This document shows positions 1-8,658 of a stretch of 64,000 nt of DNA, piece by piece. The position numbers and the translations under genes were made by a program. Location: assembly GCA_008682415.1 (NCBI GenBank), contig VANK01000002.1, positions 248,001 to 312,000 on the forward strand, written 5' to 3'. The DNA comes from Acidobacteria bacterium AB60 (GTDB lineage Bacteria > Acidobacteriota > Terriglobia > Terriglobales > Acidobacteriaceae). The notes under the pieces were generated by a model. That model was not told where the DNA came from. It saw nothing but the letters and a program-made list of their open reading frames with translations, and ran no database searches. Each line of letters begins with the position of its first letter. Position 1 is the first letter of the stretch.

Positions 1-261
1 ACCATTCGCATCCTCGAGCAAAAAGGCTACGTCGAGCACCGCCAGGAAGGCCGTGCCTTCCTCTACAGCGCCTCCATCGGCGAACAGGAAGCCAGCCGCT
101 CCGAGGTCCGCCACGTCCTCCAGCGCTTCTTCGGCAACTCCCGCGAGCGCCTCCTGCTCTCGCTCCTCGGCGACGACGAGATCACCCCCGACGAAATCCG
201 CCGTCTTAAAGAAGCGATTGCTGCCGTCCCCGACGAGTCCGAACAGGAGGTCGAGTCGTGA
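1..261 (+). CDS. BlaI/MecI-family repressor, C-terminal part
   Basis: This is the 3' end of a gene that starts outside the window; 86 codons are visible up to a TGA at 259-261. The translation begins TIRILEQKGYVEHRQEGRAF, which is the end of the winged helix and the beta wing of BlaI/MecI/CopY repressors, followed by the usual helical dimerisation region. Its stop overlaps the GTG start of the M56 peptidase gene by two bases, the classic blaI-blaR arrangement. Such repressors bind the promoter of their own operon. The call rests on the wing sequence and the neighbour; the effector is unknown. Confidence 0.88.
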   Translation, partial: TIRILEQKGYVEHRQEGRAFLYSASIGEQEASRSEVRHVLQRFFGNSRERLLLSLLGDDEITPDEIRRLKEAIAAVPDESEQEVES

Positions 262-1682
262 ACGCCTTCTATCCCCTCCTTTCGCACCTCTCCGCCCAGG
301 CCACCGGAGCCCTCATCTCCGCCGTCTGGCAGGGAGCGCTTCTCGCCGCCTTGGTCGGCGTCATCCTCCGCGTCTTCCCCGGCCTCAGCGCCGCAGCCCG
401 CTCCGTCATCTGGTTCAACGTCTTCATCCTCCTGGCCCTGCTGCACCTCATCGCCCTCTCGCCGGCGCCCTTTGCCCTCGGAGACAGCGCAGCGCCGCAC
501 CTCGCCTCTCACGCCTTGCAGCTTGACGCCCGCTGGAGCCTTGTCGTCGCCGCGCTCTGGCTCGGCCTGTCCCTCGTCCGTGCCGTCCAGCTCGTCGTCA
601 GTGCTCTCCACCTGCACGCCCTCGCCGGTCGGGCCATCCCTGTCGACGCCGACCCTTACCTGAACCCGCTCCTGCTCGCCCCCTTCCGCCGCCGCGTTCA
701 GCTCTGCGCCTCGGCAGAGGTCGCCCGTCCCAGCGTCCTCGGCTTCTTCCGCCCCCGCATCCTGGTTCCTCCGCAGGTCCTCGAGAACCTCTCCCCAACG
801 GAGTTGCGCCAGGTCGTCATCCACGAGATGGAGCACCTCCGCCGCGGCGATGACTGGACCAACCTGCTCCAGAAACTAGCGCTCGTCGTCTTCCCGCTCA
901 ACCCGGCCCTGCTCTGGGTCGAGCGCCAGCTCTGCACCGAACGCGAACTGGCCTGCGACGACCGCGTCCTCCGCTCCGGATCCGGTCGTAAAGCCTATGC
1001 GCTCTGCCTCACCCATCTCGCCGAGTTCTCCCTCATTCAGAAGGGCTTCTCCCTCGTCCTGGGAGCCTGGGAGCGCCGCCCCGAGCTGGTGCGCCGCGTC
1101 CATCGCATCCTGAGCCAGCCGGTGCGCACCATGGGCCGCAAGCCCGCCCTCGCCCTCACCGGAGCCGTCCTCTCCGGCCTCTTCGCCGGAGCCCTCACCC
1201 TCGCCCACGCCCCGCAGTTGGTCGGATTTGTTTCCGCCTCCGCCCCTGCGCAGACCGCGCAGCTGCCCTCCGGCGTCGACACCGTGAGCGGACCCACCCT
1301 CATCTCCAACACCGGCAGCGGCGAGATCCGCGCCGTCAACGCCGTCCTGCGCACCGGGGCGACTCAGTCCTCGGGCACCGCCTACGCCCGCAACATCGCC
1401 CTCAAAGCGCGGCCGTCCAAGACTGCCCTGCCCTGCCCCATCAAGCTCGCGCACAAGCACCGCAAGCTGCCCAACCTCCAGCCGGAACGGCTCGCCGCTC
1501 TGCGCACGCCTCCGGCGCCCGCCCCTGCCGACACCACAGCCTTCTTGGTCGTCGCGCAGACCGCGACCCAGGACGCCGCCTTCAACACGCTCGCGCACAT
1601 CCGTCAGCCGCATCGCATCATCGCCGTCTCCGCCGTCTACCTCGTGCGGACCCCGGCCGGCTGGGTAATCATCCAGATCTAA
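258..1682 (+). CDS. M56-family (BlaR1-like) membrane metallopeptidase
   Basis: The gene encodes 474 aa from a GTG start that overlaps the upstream repressor. Hydrophobic segments lie near residues 10-30, 37-65 and 90-115, followed by a cytosolic zinc peptidase domain with HEMEH (H189, E190, H193) and the downstream ERELACDD segment typical of M56. Another membrane segment lies around residue 300. The roughly 160-residue C-terminal part is Ala/Pro-rich and is not the penicillin-binding sensor domain of true BlaR1, so the signal is probably not a beta-lactam. It presumably cleaves or inactivates its cognate BlaI partner. Confidence 0.85.
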   Translation: MNAFYPLLSHLSAQATGALISAVWQGALLAALVGVILRVFPGLSAAARSVIWFNVFILLALLHLIALSPAPFALGDSAAPHLASHALQLDARWSLVVAALWLGLSLVRAVQLVVSALHLHALAGRAIPVDADPYLNPLLLAPFRRRVQLCASAEVARPSVLGFFRPRILVPPQVLENLSPTELRQVVIHEMEHLRRGDDWTNLLQKLALVVFPLNPALLWVERQLCTERELACDDRVLRSGSGRKAYALCLTHLAEFSLIQKGFSLVLGAWERRPELVRRVHRILSQPVRTMGRKPALALTGAVLSGLFAGALTLAHAPQLVGFVSASAPAQTAQLPSGVDTVSGPTLISNTGSGEIRAVNAVLRTGATQSSGTAYARNIALKARPSKTALPCPIKLAHKHRKLPNLQPERLAALRTPPAPAPADTTAFLVVAQTATQDAAFNTLAHIRQPHRIIAVSAVYLVRTPAGWVIIQI

Positions 1683-1728
1683 ACCAGGCTTCAGAAACAT
1701 ACGACCTGACATTCGGGAGAAATGACTT

Positions 1729-3324
1729 ATGACTCAACCAACTAATCATTTAGTAGGAATCACCAGGAAACTCGCTGCACCCGCCGCCATCGCCGGCGCC
1801 TTCGCTCTCGGCGCGGCCATGTTCGCCGGGCACGGCGGCGTCCACGCCGCGGCCGCCGCCGGCATGCCCCTCGATGACAACAGCGTCTCCGCCCTCACCT
1901 CGCTCGATCACGCCATGGAGGCCGTGGCCTCCAAAGTTACGCCGGCCGTCGTCAACGTGGCCGTCACCTCCCGCGTGAACCCTGCCGACATGAGTGATCC
2001 GCAGGGCGACGAGGAAGACGACAACGGCGGCCCGAGCAATGGCCACGGCCGCATGCAGCAGCTCCCTCCCGGACTCCGCCAGTTCTTCGGACCAGGCTTC
2101 CAGTTCCAGCAGCCCCAGGGACCCCAGATCGAGCACGGTATCGGCTCCGGCATCATCGTCTCCCCCGACGGCTACATCGTCACCAACAATCACGTCGTCG
2201 ACGGCGCTACCCAGGTCCGCGTCACCCTCAATGACCGCCGCGTCTTCAGTGCCAAGGTCGTCGGCACCGACAAGCTCACTGACCTCGCCGTCATCAAGAT
2301 CAACGCCTCCGACCTGCCCACCATCGCCTGGGGCGACTCCACCAGGCTCCAGCCCGGGCAGACCGTGCTCGCCTTCGGCAGCCCCTTTGGCTACTTCCAG
2401 TTCTCTGTCACCCGTGGCATCGTGAGCGCGGTTGATCGTCCCAACCCGTATCGCGATGACGCCCGCAAGCCCGGCGGCTTCATCCAGACCGACGCCGCCA
2501 TCAACCCCGGCAACTCCGGGGGCCCGCTCGTGGACGCGCGCGGCGAACTGGTCGGCATCAACACCTTCATCATCTCCTCCAGCGGATCCTTCCAGGGCGC
2601 CGGCTTCGCCATCCCCTCCAAGCTCGTCAAAGCCACCACCGACCAGATCATCAAGAACGGCCACGTCGACCACGGCTACCTCGGCGTCAACATTGAAGAC
2701 GTCACCCCCGAAAACGCGCACTTCTTCAACCTCAACGACGCCTCCGGCGCCATCATCTCCCAGGTCACGCCGGACTCCCCAGCCAGCAAGGGCGGCCTGC
2801 ATCAGGGCGACGTCGTCCGCGAAGCCAACGGCCAGAAAATCCCCAACTCCAGCAGCCTCCAGCTTGAGGTCAGCGAGATGACCCCGGGCAGCCCCCTCAA
2901 GCTCGAAGTCATGCGCGACGGCAAGCCCATGACCGTCAACCTCACCGTCGGCCAGTTCCGCGCCAAGAGCGAGATGGCCAGCAACGACAGCGGCGGCTCT
3001 CACCAGAAGGGCAAGATCGGCGTCGCCGTCGCCAACCTCGACGACCAGGCCCGCCAGCAGTTCAACGTACCTGACTCCGTTAAGGGAGTAGTGGTGCAGC
3101 AGGTCCGCCCCGGAAGCCCGGCAGACGACGCCGGCCTCCAGCCCGGCGACGTTATCGAAGAGGTGAACCGCAAGCCCGCAGGCGATGCCAGCCAATTCGC
3201 CGGCACCGTTCACGCCGCCCCCGCCGACAAGGACCTGCTCCTCACCATCTGGTCCAGGGGCAACTCCACCTATCGCACCGTCCACCCCGACCAGAGCCTG
3301 GCCCAGTCGGACAACAACCAGTAG
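1729..3324 (+). CDS. Periplasmic serine protease, HtrA/DegP (Do) family
   Basis: The gene encodes 531 aa. A CGGGAGA ribosome-binding site (1714-1720) precedes the ATG. An N-terminal signal/anchor covers about residues 15-40. The trypsin-like domain has a complete triad: H155 in NNHVVDG, D185 in DLAVIKI, and S263 in GNSGGPL. Two PDZ domains follow, at about 310-410 and 430-520, as in the Do proteases that degrade or refold misfolded envelope proteins. A low-complexity acidic/Gln-rich insert at about 85-135 lies before the protease domain. It stands alone, 47 bp after the M56 gene. I cannot tell DegP from DegQ-like function by sequence alone. Confidence 0.95.
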   Translation: MTQPTNHLVGITRKLAAPAAIAGAFALGAAMFAGHGGVHAAAAAGMPLDDNSVSALTSLDHAMEAVASKVTPAVVNVAVTSRVNPADMSDPQGDEEDDNGGPSNGHGRMQQLPPGLRQFFGPGFQFQQPQGPQIEHGIGSGIIVSPDGYIVTNNHVVDGATQVRVTLNDRRVFSAKVVGTDKLTDLAVIKINASDLPTIAWGDSTRLQPGQTVLAFGSPFGYFQFSVTRGIVSAVDRPNPYRDDARKPGGFIQTDAAINPGNSGGPLVDARGELVGINTFIISSSGSFQGAGFAIPSKLVKATTDQIIKNGHVDHGYLGVNIEDVTPENAHFFNLNDASGAIISQVTPDSPASKGGLHQGDVVREANGQKIPNSSSLQLEVSEMTPGSPLKLEVMRDGKPMTVNLTVGQFRAKSEMASNDSGGSHQKGKIGVAVANLDDQARQQFNVPDSVKGVVVQQVRPGSPADDAGLQPGDVIEEVNRKPAGDASQFAGTVHAAPADKDLLLTIWSRGNSTYRTVHPDQSLAQSDNNQ

Positions 3325-3671
3325 CGCGCTCCGGGTGCCCGGTTCCAAGTCAGGGTGCCCCGTTGTTGCTCCGGGTGCCCCGTTCTAAACCGCGCTTTTC
3401 GCGGTTTAGGGCGGGACCCCTCTACCCTCAACTCACCAGGCACTGTTCACTGTCCACTGCTCACTGTCCACTGTCTCTTCTTCTTGGTCCCCCGCGCGTG
3501 GAAGCGTCGGGGTAGAGGCGAGACCCTCATTGCCAAGGACACGGGATTCCCACGGACAGGTTCTCGTCCGTGGGGCGTTAGGACACGCCTCAGGGTTCCC
3601 CGGCCGGCACCTCCTCCCGCCCGCCGCCGAATCCCTGGGGCGCTTTTTTCCTGTTCCCTATTCCCTATCCC
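3325..3671. repeat. Intergenic block with extragenic palindromes and heptamer repeats
   Basis: No gene is seen here. The block has repeated GGGTGCCC-type words, a perfect hairpin with 9-bp arms (3386-3394 and 3400-3408, TAAACCGCG/CGCGGTTTA), and a second palindrome with 9-bp arms (3549-3557 and 3566-3574, CCCACGGAC/GTCCGTGGG). It also has CACTGTCCACTG repeats near 3440-3475 and a (TTCCCTA/G)n tract from about 3653. The first hairpin may act as a terminator for the protease gene, but no T-run follows it. The pattern resembles repetitive extragenic palindromes seen between acidobacterial genes; that family assignment is inference. Confidence 0.6.
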
Positions 3672-4463
3672 CTATTCCCTGTTCCCTGTTCCCTGTTCCC
3701 TGTTCCCTGTAATCCGGTACTCCACACTCACCCGATCCCACCGCATCCCCACCGTCGCATACGTCCGGTGCAGCGTTCCATTCAGAAAGATCAAGGCATC
3801 CCCCGCCTCCAACTGCGGCGCCCAGAAATCCTCCGCCTCGAACCGCCTTCGCAGCCCCGCGTCATCCAGCTCCGTAAAGTGCAGCAACCCCTTCAGCGAT
3901 CGGCGAACGAACTCCAGCCCCGGACACTCCACCCCGCACGCATGCAGCGGAATCCAGCACGTCAGCAATGCCGTCATCGGAGGCTCCGCTCCAGGCTCCG
4001 CCGGGAAGCGAACCCCCAGCGCTCCATCCTGGTGCCAGCCCTGATACGCCTGACCATGCTTGCCCTCCGCCATCGGAGAACGCTTCTTCCGCACCCACGA
4101 CTGCTCCCGCCAGCAACTCCACCCGGCGCCCATCGCCTCCGTAATCACCTCCGCGATACGCGGCTCGCTCAATGGTGCGAGCAACTCGGCCAACCCCATG
4201 CAGCCAAACTCCAGCAGCGCGGCCGCAAGCGCCGAGTGCGAAAAGCGATTGAATCCGCAGCGTTGCCGCAGTGCCTCCCCGTCCGTTCCCTCCGCCTCCA
4301 TCGCCGCAAAGCACCGCTCCGCCGCTGCCCGCAGCCGCCCCACGAAGCCGGTCTCCACCACCCCGCGCAAAACTACCACGCCCTCTCGCCTCAGGCGCAG
4401 ACATGTATCCTCGCGAGCACTTACGCAACTCACGTCTAGTCGTCTTTCCTCGGGCCAATCCAC
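3672..4463 (-). CDS. PhyH-like Fe(II)/2-oxoglutarate dioxygenase
   Basis: The gene encodes 263 aa. The jelly-roll metal site is recognisable as H144 and D146 in WHQDGAL, with distal H232 in NGTLHRTY and a 2OG-binding Arg near 244 in DRVSVEYR. This matches the phytanoyl-CoA dioxygenase superfamily; the substrate cannot be inferred. The last twelve or so residues (TGNREQGTGNRE) are encoded by the neighbouring (GGGAACA/TA)n heptamer repeat, and the TAG stop is itself a repeat unit, so the C-terminus has been extended by repeat sequence. The ATG at 4463 has only a weak ribosome-binding site, and a start further in is possible. Confidence 0.8.
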   Translation of the reverse strand: MDWPEERRLDVSCVSAREDTCLRLRREGVVVLRGVVETGFVGRLRAAAERCFAAMEAEGTDGEALRQRCGFNRFSHSALAAALLEFGCMGLAELLAPLSEPRIAEVITEAMGAGWSCWREQSWVRKKRSPMAEGKHGQAYQGWHQDGALGVRFPAEPGAEPPMTALLTCWIPLHACGVECPGLEFVRRSLKGLLHFTELDDAGLRRRFEAEDFWAPQLEAGDALIFLNGTLHRTYATVGMRWDRVSVEYRITGNREQGTGNRE

Positions 4464-4514
4464 CAGGCAAGTCTAGACCCCCGCCCATCCGCGACCCACC
4501 TTTTCGCATCCCAA

Positions 4515-4623
4515 CCTATTCCCTATTCCCTATTCCCTATTCCCTATTCCCTATTCCCTATTCCCTATTCCCTATTCCCTATTCCCTATTCCCTATTCCC
4601 TATTCCCTATTTCCTATTCCCTT
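4515..4623. repeat. (CCCTATT)n heptanucleotide tandem repeat
   Basis: About fifteen near-perfect head-to-tail copies of the 7-bp unit CCCTATT fill the gap between the divergent dioxygenase and blaI genes, ending just before the blaI -35 box. The same unit recurs at 3653-3712 and 12030-12052. The unit length is not a multiple of three, so copy-number change shifts frame in anything it enters. It is not a CRISPR array because there are no spacers. Confidence 0.95.
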
Positions 4624-4625
4624 TC

Positions 4626-4691
4626 TTGACACCGGCCGCGCAGCGCGGTATGCTCTCTGACACTTGTCGTAAATGAAATGACACGGGTCAT
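4626..4691 (+). promoter_or_regulatory. Sigma-70 promoter with BlaI-like operator
   Basis: TTGACA (4626-4631), a 17-bp spacer and TATGCT (4649-4654) form a near-consensus promoter. GACA-CT-TGTC (4659-4668) follows at the expected start site; it has the ACA-N2-TGT core of BlaI/MecI operators. A second dyad, ATGAC-N4-GTCAT, lies at 4678-4691. The layout suggests autorepression of the downstream blaI-M56 pair. Confidence 0.7.
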
Positions 4692-4695
4692 AACC

Positions 4696-5085
4696 ATGAA
4701 CGCAAAGCGATTGACGAAGCTCGAAATGCAGATCATGGAAACGCTCTGGACCCGGGGCCAGGCGTCCATCCGCGAAATGCAGGAGGCCTTTCCCGGAAAG
4801 AAGAAGCCGGGATACACCACCATTCAGAAAACCGTGTACCGCATGGAAGAGAAGAAGGTGGTGCGCCGCACCAAGCGCGTCGGCAACTTTCACCTCTTCG
4901 AGCCCACCGTCTCGCGCGATGCCGCCCAGCGCAAGCTCATTGACGACCTGCTCGCCATGTTCGGCGGGCAATCGCGGCCCGTCGTCGCCCACCTTATCGG
5001 AGCCGGCAAGCTGAGCCGCGCCGACCTGGAATATGCGGAGAATCTGCTCAGCGAGCTCAAGAAGGAGGCTGGTCATGAAGGCTGA
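4696..5085 (+). CDS. BlaI/MecI-family transcriptional repressor
   Basis: An N-terminal winged helix (LTKLEMQIMETLWTRGQASI) and wing (GYTTIQKTVYRMEEKKVV) are followed by a helical dimerisation tail, 129 aa in all. I prefer the ATG at 4696 (MNAKRLTKLE). The in-frame ATG at 4678 would add six residues and lies inside the downstream dyad of the operator region. The gene overlaps the M56 gene by 11 bp. It should repress this pair until the M56 partner inactivates it. Confidence 0.9.
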   Translation: MNAKRLTKLEMQIMETLWTRGQASIREMQEAFPGKKKPGYTTIQKTVYRMEEKKVVRRTKRVGNFHLFEPTVSRDAAQRKLIDDLLAMFGGQSRPVVAHLIGAGKLSRADLEYAENLLSELKKEAGHEG

Positions 5086-6997
5086 ATCCTTGCAGTCCAT
5101 CCTCCGCAGCGCCGGACCGTTCCTGGCAAATCACCTGTGGCAGTCCACGCTCGTCGCCGCGATCGCCGCACTCTTGACCGTGATGCTGCGCCGCAATCGC
5201 GCCTCGTTGCGCGCTGCCCTATGGCTGGTCGCATCGCTCAAGTTCCTCCTTCCGTTCTCTCTTCTGATCGCGTGCGGCGCCCTGCTCCCGCACCCTCATC
5301 GAGTTTCCCTGGAGCAGGAGACCACCATTTACTCCGCTCTCGACTTTGCCGGCCGGCCCTTCCACAACGGCACGCCCTCCGCCGCGCCGACGCCGGCGCC
5401 GCGCCCAGGCGTCCCCCTCGCAGTCTTCCTCCCAGAAACCATCGCGGCCATCTGGCTCGTCGGCTCCCTGACGGTCCTCCTGGTCTGGCTGCGGCGCTGG
5501 CGCCACCTCCACCGCAGTGTGTCTCTCGCGTCTGTCACGGAGGATGAGCGCGAAGTGCGAATCCTGCGCCGGCTGGAGAGTGAATTCCAGTTGCGCCAAA
5601 AGATCTCCGTGCTGCGTTCGCAGCAGCTCATGGAGCCCGGGATCTTCGGCATCCTGCGCCCCCAGTTGCTCTGGCCGGAAGGCCTTACCGAGCGCCTGAA
5701 CGAGGAAGAGATCGAAAGCCTGCTGGCCCACGAATTGGTGCACGTCCTTCGCCGCGACAACCTGGTTGCCGCCCTGCACATGGTCGTGCAAACTCTGTTC
5801 TGGTTTCACCCGCTGGTGTGGTGGATGGAGCGGCGCATGGTGGAAGAGCGGGAACGCGCATGCGATGAAGCAGTGGTAGCGCGCGGAGCCACGCCCGCGA
5901 CCTACGCCGAGGGCCTGTTGAAGGCCTGTCGCTTTTGCCTTGAGTCACCTCTGCCGTGTGTCTCGGGAGTCACCGGCTCTGACCTGAGCAAACGCATGGT
6001 GCTCATCATGCGCAAGCAGGTCGGGCAGCGGCTCGACCGTAGTAAAAAGCTACTGCTTGCCGCCGCGGCATTCGCCTTGCTCGCTCTGCCCATTGCCTTC
6101 GGTCTCGAACGCGCCGCGCAGATCCCAACGCAAACCGCGGGCGAGCCCGACTGGCAGGCGAAGGCAGGCGGCAAGATGGCGTTTGAAGTGGCATCCATTC
6201 ATCCCAGCAGGCCCGACGCCTTCTTCCCGCCCACCTTCGCCCTCAGCCCCGATGGGTCCTTCGTCGACAGCGCCGGGCATTTCCGTGCCGTGTTCCCCCT
6301 GATGGTCTACTTCCAGTTCGCGTACAAATGGATGCCCTCGCCCGCGCAAAGCGAAGCGCTTCTCGCCCCTCTCCCCAAGTGGGTCAGCACCGACTATTAC
6401 GTGATTGAGGCGCGCGCTCCAGGACATCCAACCAAGGACCAGATGCGGCTCATGATGCAGTCTCTGCTCGCCGACCGCTTCCACCTGGCCATGCACTATG
6501 ACACCCGCCCCACCCCCGTATATGCCCTGGTTCTTGACAAGCCGGGAGTCCCCGGCCCCCAACTCCACCCGCATGCGGAAGGACCCCCGTGCCCGAACAA
6601 CATTGACCTCAATGATCGAAACGCAGTCTCTGCTTTGGGAGGCGTCTTCCCGCCCATCTGCGAGGCCTTCATGGAAAGACCCGCCAAGGACGGGCAGGTG
6701 CTCGTCGGATCCCGCAACACCACCATGGCGCTGCTGGCGACGAATCTCACCACGATCCAGGACCTGGGACGGCCCGTCGTCGATGAGACCGGGCTTACCG
6801 GCCGTTTCGACTTCACCCTGCAATGGACGCCCGACGCCAACAGCACCGTCCCTCACGAGCCTGCCGCCGCCGGAGAGCTCTCCGGAACCACGTTTCTCCA
6901 GGCGCTGAAAGAGCAGCTCGGCGTGAAACTGAAGCCCGCGAAGGCCCCCGTCCAAGTCCCGGTCATCGATCACGTTGAGCGCCCCAGCGACAACTGA
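5075..6997 (+). CDS. M56 metallopeptidase fused to a TIGR03435 domain
   Basis: The gene encodes 640 aa from an ATG with AAGGAGG 6 bp upstream, inside the end of blaI. N-terminal membrane segments (about 10-30, 45-65, 115-140) precede the zinc motif HELVH (H219, E220, H223) and ERERACDE. A membrane helix at about residue 325 leads to an exported C-terminal region (about 368-630) starting FEVASIHPSRPDAFF, with MQSLLADRFHLAMHYDTRP and a closing DETGLTGRFDFTLQW. This is the TIGR03435 domain expanded in soil acidobacteria. It occupies the place of the BlaR1 sensor domain, so it may sense an unknown envelope ligand; that role is inference. Confidence 0.88.
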   Translation: MKAESLQSILRSAGPFLANHLWQSTLVAAIAALLTVMLRRNRASLRAALWLVASLKFLLPFSLLIACGALLPHPHRVSLEQETTIYSALDFAGRPFHNGTPSAAPTPAPRPGVPLAVFLPETIAAIWLVGSLTVLLVWLRRWRHLHRSVSLASVTEDEREVRILRRLESEFQLRQKISVLRSQQLMEPGIFGILRPQLLWPEGLTERLNEEEIESLLAHELVHVLRRDNLVAALHMVVQTLFWFHPLVWWMERRMVEERERACDEAVVARGATPATYAEGLLKACRFCLESPLPCVSGVTGSDLSKRMVLIMRKQVGQRLDRSKKLLLAAAAFALLALPIAFGLERAAQIPTQTAGEPDWQAKAGGKMAFEVASIHPSRPDAFFPPTFALSPDGSFVDSAGHFRAVFPLMVYFQFAYKWMPSPAQSEALLAPLPKWVSTDYYVIEARAPGHPTKDQMRLMMQSLLADRFHLAMHYDTRPTPVYALVLDKPGVPGPQLHPHAEGPPCPNNIDLNDRNAVSALGGVFPPICEAFMERPAKDGQVLVGSRNTTMALLATNLTTIQDLGRPVVDETGLTGRFDFTLQWTPDANSTVPHEPAAAGELSGTTFLQALKEQLGVKLKPAKAPVQVPVIDHVERPSDN

Positions 6998-7238
6998 TCG
7001 CACGCCTCTCCCGCTCACACTTCGATACCATCTTCCTATTTACGCAGGCACTTGCTACTATGCGTTCAAGAATCGACCGGAGTTACTCGAGCAACTGCTG
7101 AAGAGATTCCCGGACGCTACCTTCCTGACCGCTACATGCACGGGCCAACTTGAAAACCTCTCCGCAGGGAGCTTGCTTCGGCCGCGTACAGAAACATTCC
7201 GGCTAAAATTACGGAACGAGCTTCACCTGGAGTAAGCG

Positions 7239-8375
7239 ATGCTGCGATCCCGCTCAGTGGCCGTATTGCTCGTTTGCGGGAGCCTGCTGGCTGGCCTGGC
7301 AGGCTCGCAACCAAAAACCGAAACCAAGAAGAAAGACGCAGTTACCGAAGAGGGCTCTTCCCCCCGAACCGTCATTCCGAACCTGACGATCGAGATTGAG
7401 AAGCGCGAGAAGATTGTGGGCATGCCGCAGGCGATGCTCATGATTTTCCCGACCCTGCCAGTGGACGGCGGCGGGATGCTGGTACGCAATTTGACCTTGC
7501 CCCCCGGTCCGCCGGATCCGTCCCATTTCCGCATGGATCCCGTGATGGTCCGCGTCAAATCGGCACAGGAAACGAATCGGTTTGACAACTCCTATCCGGG
7601 ACTGAGCGACGTTGATTCGCAGGGGAACGTTGCCGTTTCGAAGACCCATGTTGTTCTGCTGGTGCGCGCGATCACTCAGGACGAAAGGCGAAATGCCCCC
7701 GAAACCCCGCCGCACTCATTCCTCGTCTTTTACGATCTGAACGGCAGCCTGAAAAAGATTGTGCCAGTGGAGGTGGGCCCATCGGTATCAGCGTTGGGCT
7801 TGTTTGGAAACGGAGAGATTCTGATCGCCGACGGTACTAGCGCCGGAGCGGGATCTGTGCGCAAACATCTCCGCCTATACAACGACAAGGGAGAATTTCA
7901 GAAAGAACTGTACGTGGATGATCCGAACATCGATCTCACCAAAGGAGAGCGATTTTCCCGGCCTGCGGGCGATCTCGTTGGGATCTTTCCGAGCGGCGAT
8001 AACCTGCTTGCGGTGTTCAAGTCAGACCGAGGAGTTCGCCTGCAAGAGCTCAATTCCTCGGGGGTAGTGCGGGAGTGGAATCTGGTCTTGCCGCAGGACA
8101 CCGCTCCCATGCAGCTGATCCCGTCGGACGGGCCATATTGGCTGGTCTCCTACGAAAAGACAGGACAGGATACCGGACAGCCTACCGGGCATCATGCGGA
8201 AGGCATCATCGAGTTCGACAAGGCGACCTCGGAACCAGTGGCAAATCTGACGAGTTCCTCCCCTCAGATCCTCGTGGGCGCCGTTTACGAGCACTCCGGG
8301 GAGATTGTCGGGTTGGTTAATGACCCTCAGGATAACTCACCCCAAATCTTCTCGGCCCGAATCGGCGGTAAATAG
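7239..8375 (+). CDS. Secreted protein of unknown function
   Basis: I do not recognise a family. The 378-aa product starts with a signal peptide (RSRSVAVLLVCGSLLAGLAG) and then alternates short beta-rich segments with Asp/Gly turns (DVDSQGNVAVS, LGLFGNGEILIADG, GIFPSGDNLLAVF). This pattern suits a beta-propeller-like or NHL-like fold. A CTGGAG ribosome-binding site precedes the ATG. The stretch 6998-7238 upstream shows no convincing gene. The stretch 8376-8598 downstream also has no gene. Confidence 0.6.
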   Translation: MLRSRSVAVLLVCGSLLAGLAGSQPKTETKKKDAVTEEGSSPRTVIPNLTIEIEKREKIVGMPQAMLMIFPTLPVDGGGMLVRNLTLPPGPPDPSHFRMDPVMVRVKSAQETNRFDNSYPGLSDVDSQGNVAVSKTHVVLLVRAITQDERRNAPETPPHSFLVFYDLNGSLKKIVPVEVGPSVSALGLFGNGEILIADGTSAGAGSVRKHLRLYNDKGEFQKELYVDDPNIDLTKGERFSRPAGDLVGIFPSGDNLLAVFKSDRGVRLQELNSSGVVREWNLVLPQDTAPMQLIPSDGPYWLVSYEKTGQDTGQPTGHHAEGIIEFDKATSEPVANLTSSSPQILVGAVYEHSGEIVGLVNDPQDNSPQIFSARIGGK

Positions 8376-8598
8376 TCTTCGGCGCGAAGAGAGGGCGGGT
8401 CCCCCTGAAGTCTTTTCAGAACGAAAGGATGAGGCGGAAGGAGCCCGGGTCGGGATGTCGGGAGACGGCCCGCTTCCGGGTCTGATTTTGAAGGACGATA
8501 TTTCCATCCTCAGGCCGCGAAAGCCCCGTCCAGGTCGCCGCGCTTCCTGGCGTCCTTTCCGCGTCCTACTCTTCGCTCATTCTCTGCCTCTCATCACA

Positions 8599-8655
8599 TT
8601 CCCCTTGCATTCCAAGGGGAAACTCTGCCATCCTCCCCTTGCAACCTCAGGGGAG
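8599..8655. promoter_or_regulatory. Tandem palindromes upstream of padR (putative operators)
   Basis: A perfect dyad, TTCCCCTTG-N5-CAAGGGGAA, occupies 8599-8621. A second, CTCCCCT-N9-AGGGGAG, lies at 8633-8655; its right arm is also the ribosome-binding site of padR. The centres are 34 bp apart. They are good candidates for PadR autoregulatory operators, and the second could also block translation as an RNA hairpin. Confidence 0.55.
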
Positions 8656-8658
8656 CAC

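Noticed and set aside
63-836. 257-codon minus-strand ORF at the left end
   Set aside because: Antisense of the repressor and M56 genes, low complexity, no ribosome-binding site or domain.
1750-3348. 532-codon ORF on the minus strand opposite the HtrA gene
   Set aside because: It is the antisense shadow of the GC-rich HtrA gene; composition is low-complexity Gly/Val/Asp with no domain, while the plus strand has a full catalytic triad.
4515-4623. CRISPR-like repeat array
   Set aside because: The 7-bp units are directly adjacent with no spacers and there are no cas genes.
6975-7235. 86-codon plus-strand ORF after the M56-TIGR03435 gene
   Set aside because: It overlaps the end of the previous gene, has no ribosome-binding site, and shows no coding pattern.
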